From Agromyces kandeliae (GTDB taxonomy: Bacteria > Actinomycetota > Actinomycetes > Actinomycetales > Microbacteriaceae): 64,000 nucleotides of DNA. Position numbers and translations under genes: made by a program. Location of the stretch: contig NZ_WKJD01000016.1 in NCBI RefSeq assembly GCF_009674665.1, positions 186,001-250,000 on the forward strand, read 5' to 3'. Position 1 is the first letter of the stretch. Each line of letters opens with the position of its first letter. The notes under the pieces were generated by a model. The model was not told where the DNA came from and did not search any database. It was given only the letters and a program-made list of their open reading frames with translations. Below, one piece after another: positions 61,139-64,000 of the stretch.

Positions 61139-64000
<2,862 letters not shown>

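Overview
This window is high-GC DNA (roughly 70 percent by eye) with many GTG starts. The gene orders are typical of Actinobacteria: glmM-coaA-glmS-acpS-alr-tsaEB-rimI-tsaD-groES, and rpoBC-str-S10-spc-alpha. The short-LID adenylate kinase, the actinobacterial THUMP-like methyltransferase beside groES, and an spc operon without rpsN all point to the order Micrococcales. A Microbacteriaceae member is my best guess; this is inference from gene content and order, not from a database search.

Layout. (1) 1-1299: 3' part of guaB (minus). (2) 1543-7466: a branched-chain amino acid ABC uptake system, livHMGF on plus, converging on its lipoprotein binding protein on minus; the livH product carries an unusual extracellular N-terminal domain. 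(3) 7718-9144: rarD-type permease and a solitary groES whose promoter is bracketed by two CIRCE (HrcA) operators, with a divergent THUMP-like methyltransferase. (4) 10477-12106: three tandem small proline-rich DUF4190-type membrane proteins. (5) 12284-21070: acpS-alr-tsaE/tsaB-rimI-tsaD (tRNA t6A synthesis and protein acetylation), glmS, coaA and glmM (UDP-GlcNAc and CoA precursors). (6) 21086-26250: rplM-rpsI and the alpha operon infA-rpmJ-rpsM-rpsK-rpoA-rplQ with truA. (7) 26402-34245: a complete PTS/mannitol block (mtlD, mtlF, mtlA, ptsI, ptsH, an orphan IIB, a PRD regulator) lying between map and infA. (8) 34267-46825: map-adk-secY and the whole spc and S10 ribosomal operons, minus strand. 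(9) 47357-49046: OsmC-type protein and a membrane acyltransferase. (10) 49185-53546: tuf, fusA, rpsG, rpsL (str operon). (11) 53851-57029: four lineage-specific small genes, three of them membrane proteins. (12) 57192-64000: rpoC and the 3' part of rpoB.

Most of the window is housekeeping: translation, transcription and envelope precursors. The accessory-looking parts are the liv system with its fused permease, the DUF4190 trio, the mannitol/PTS block that splits the spc and alpha operons, and the four small genes between rpoC and rpsL. Recurrent themes are translationally coupled gene overlaps (ATGA, GTGA, TAATG), probable leaderless transcripts (a TANNNT -10 box 6-7 nt before the start codon), low-complexity charged tails on several ribosomal proteins, and a palindromic REP-like element sharing the core TCGAGCCTGTCGA at two sites. 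I saw no tRNA, rRNA, CRISPR array, insertion sequence or prophage. No feature amounts to a clear new defence or mobile system; the strongest candidates for something undescribed are listed in the findings.
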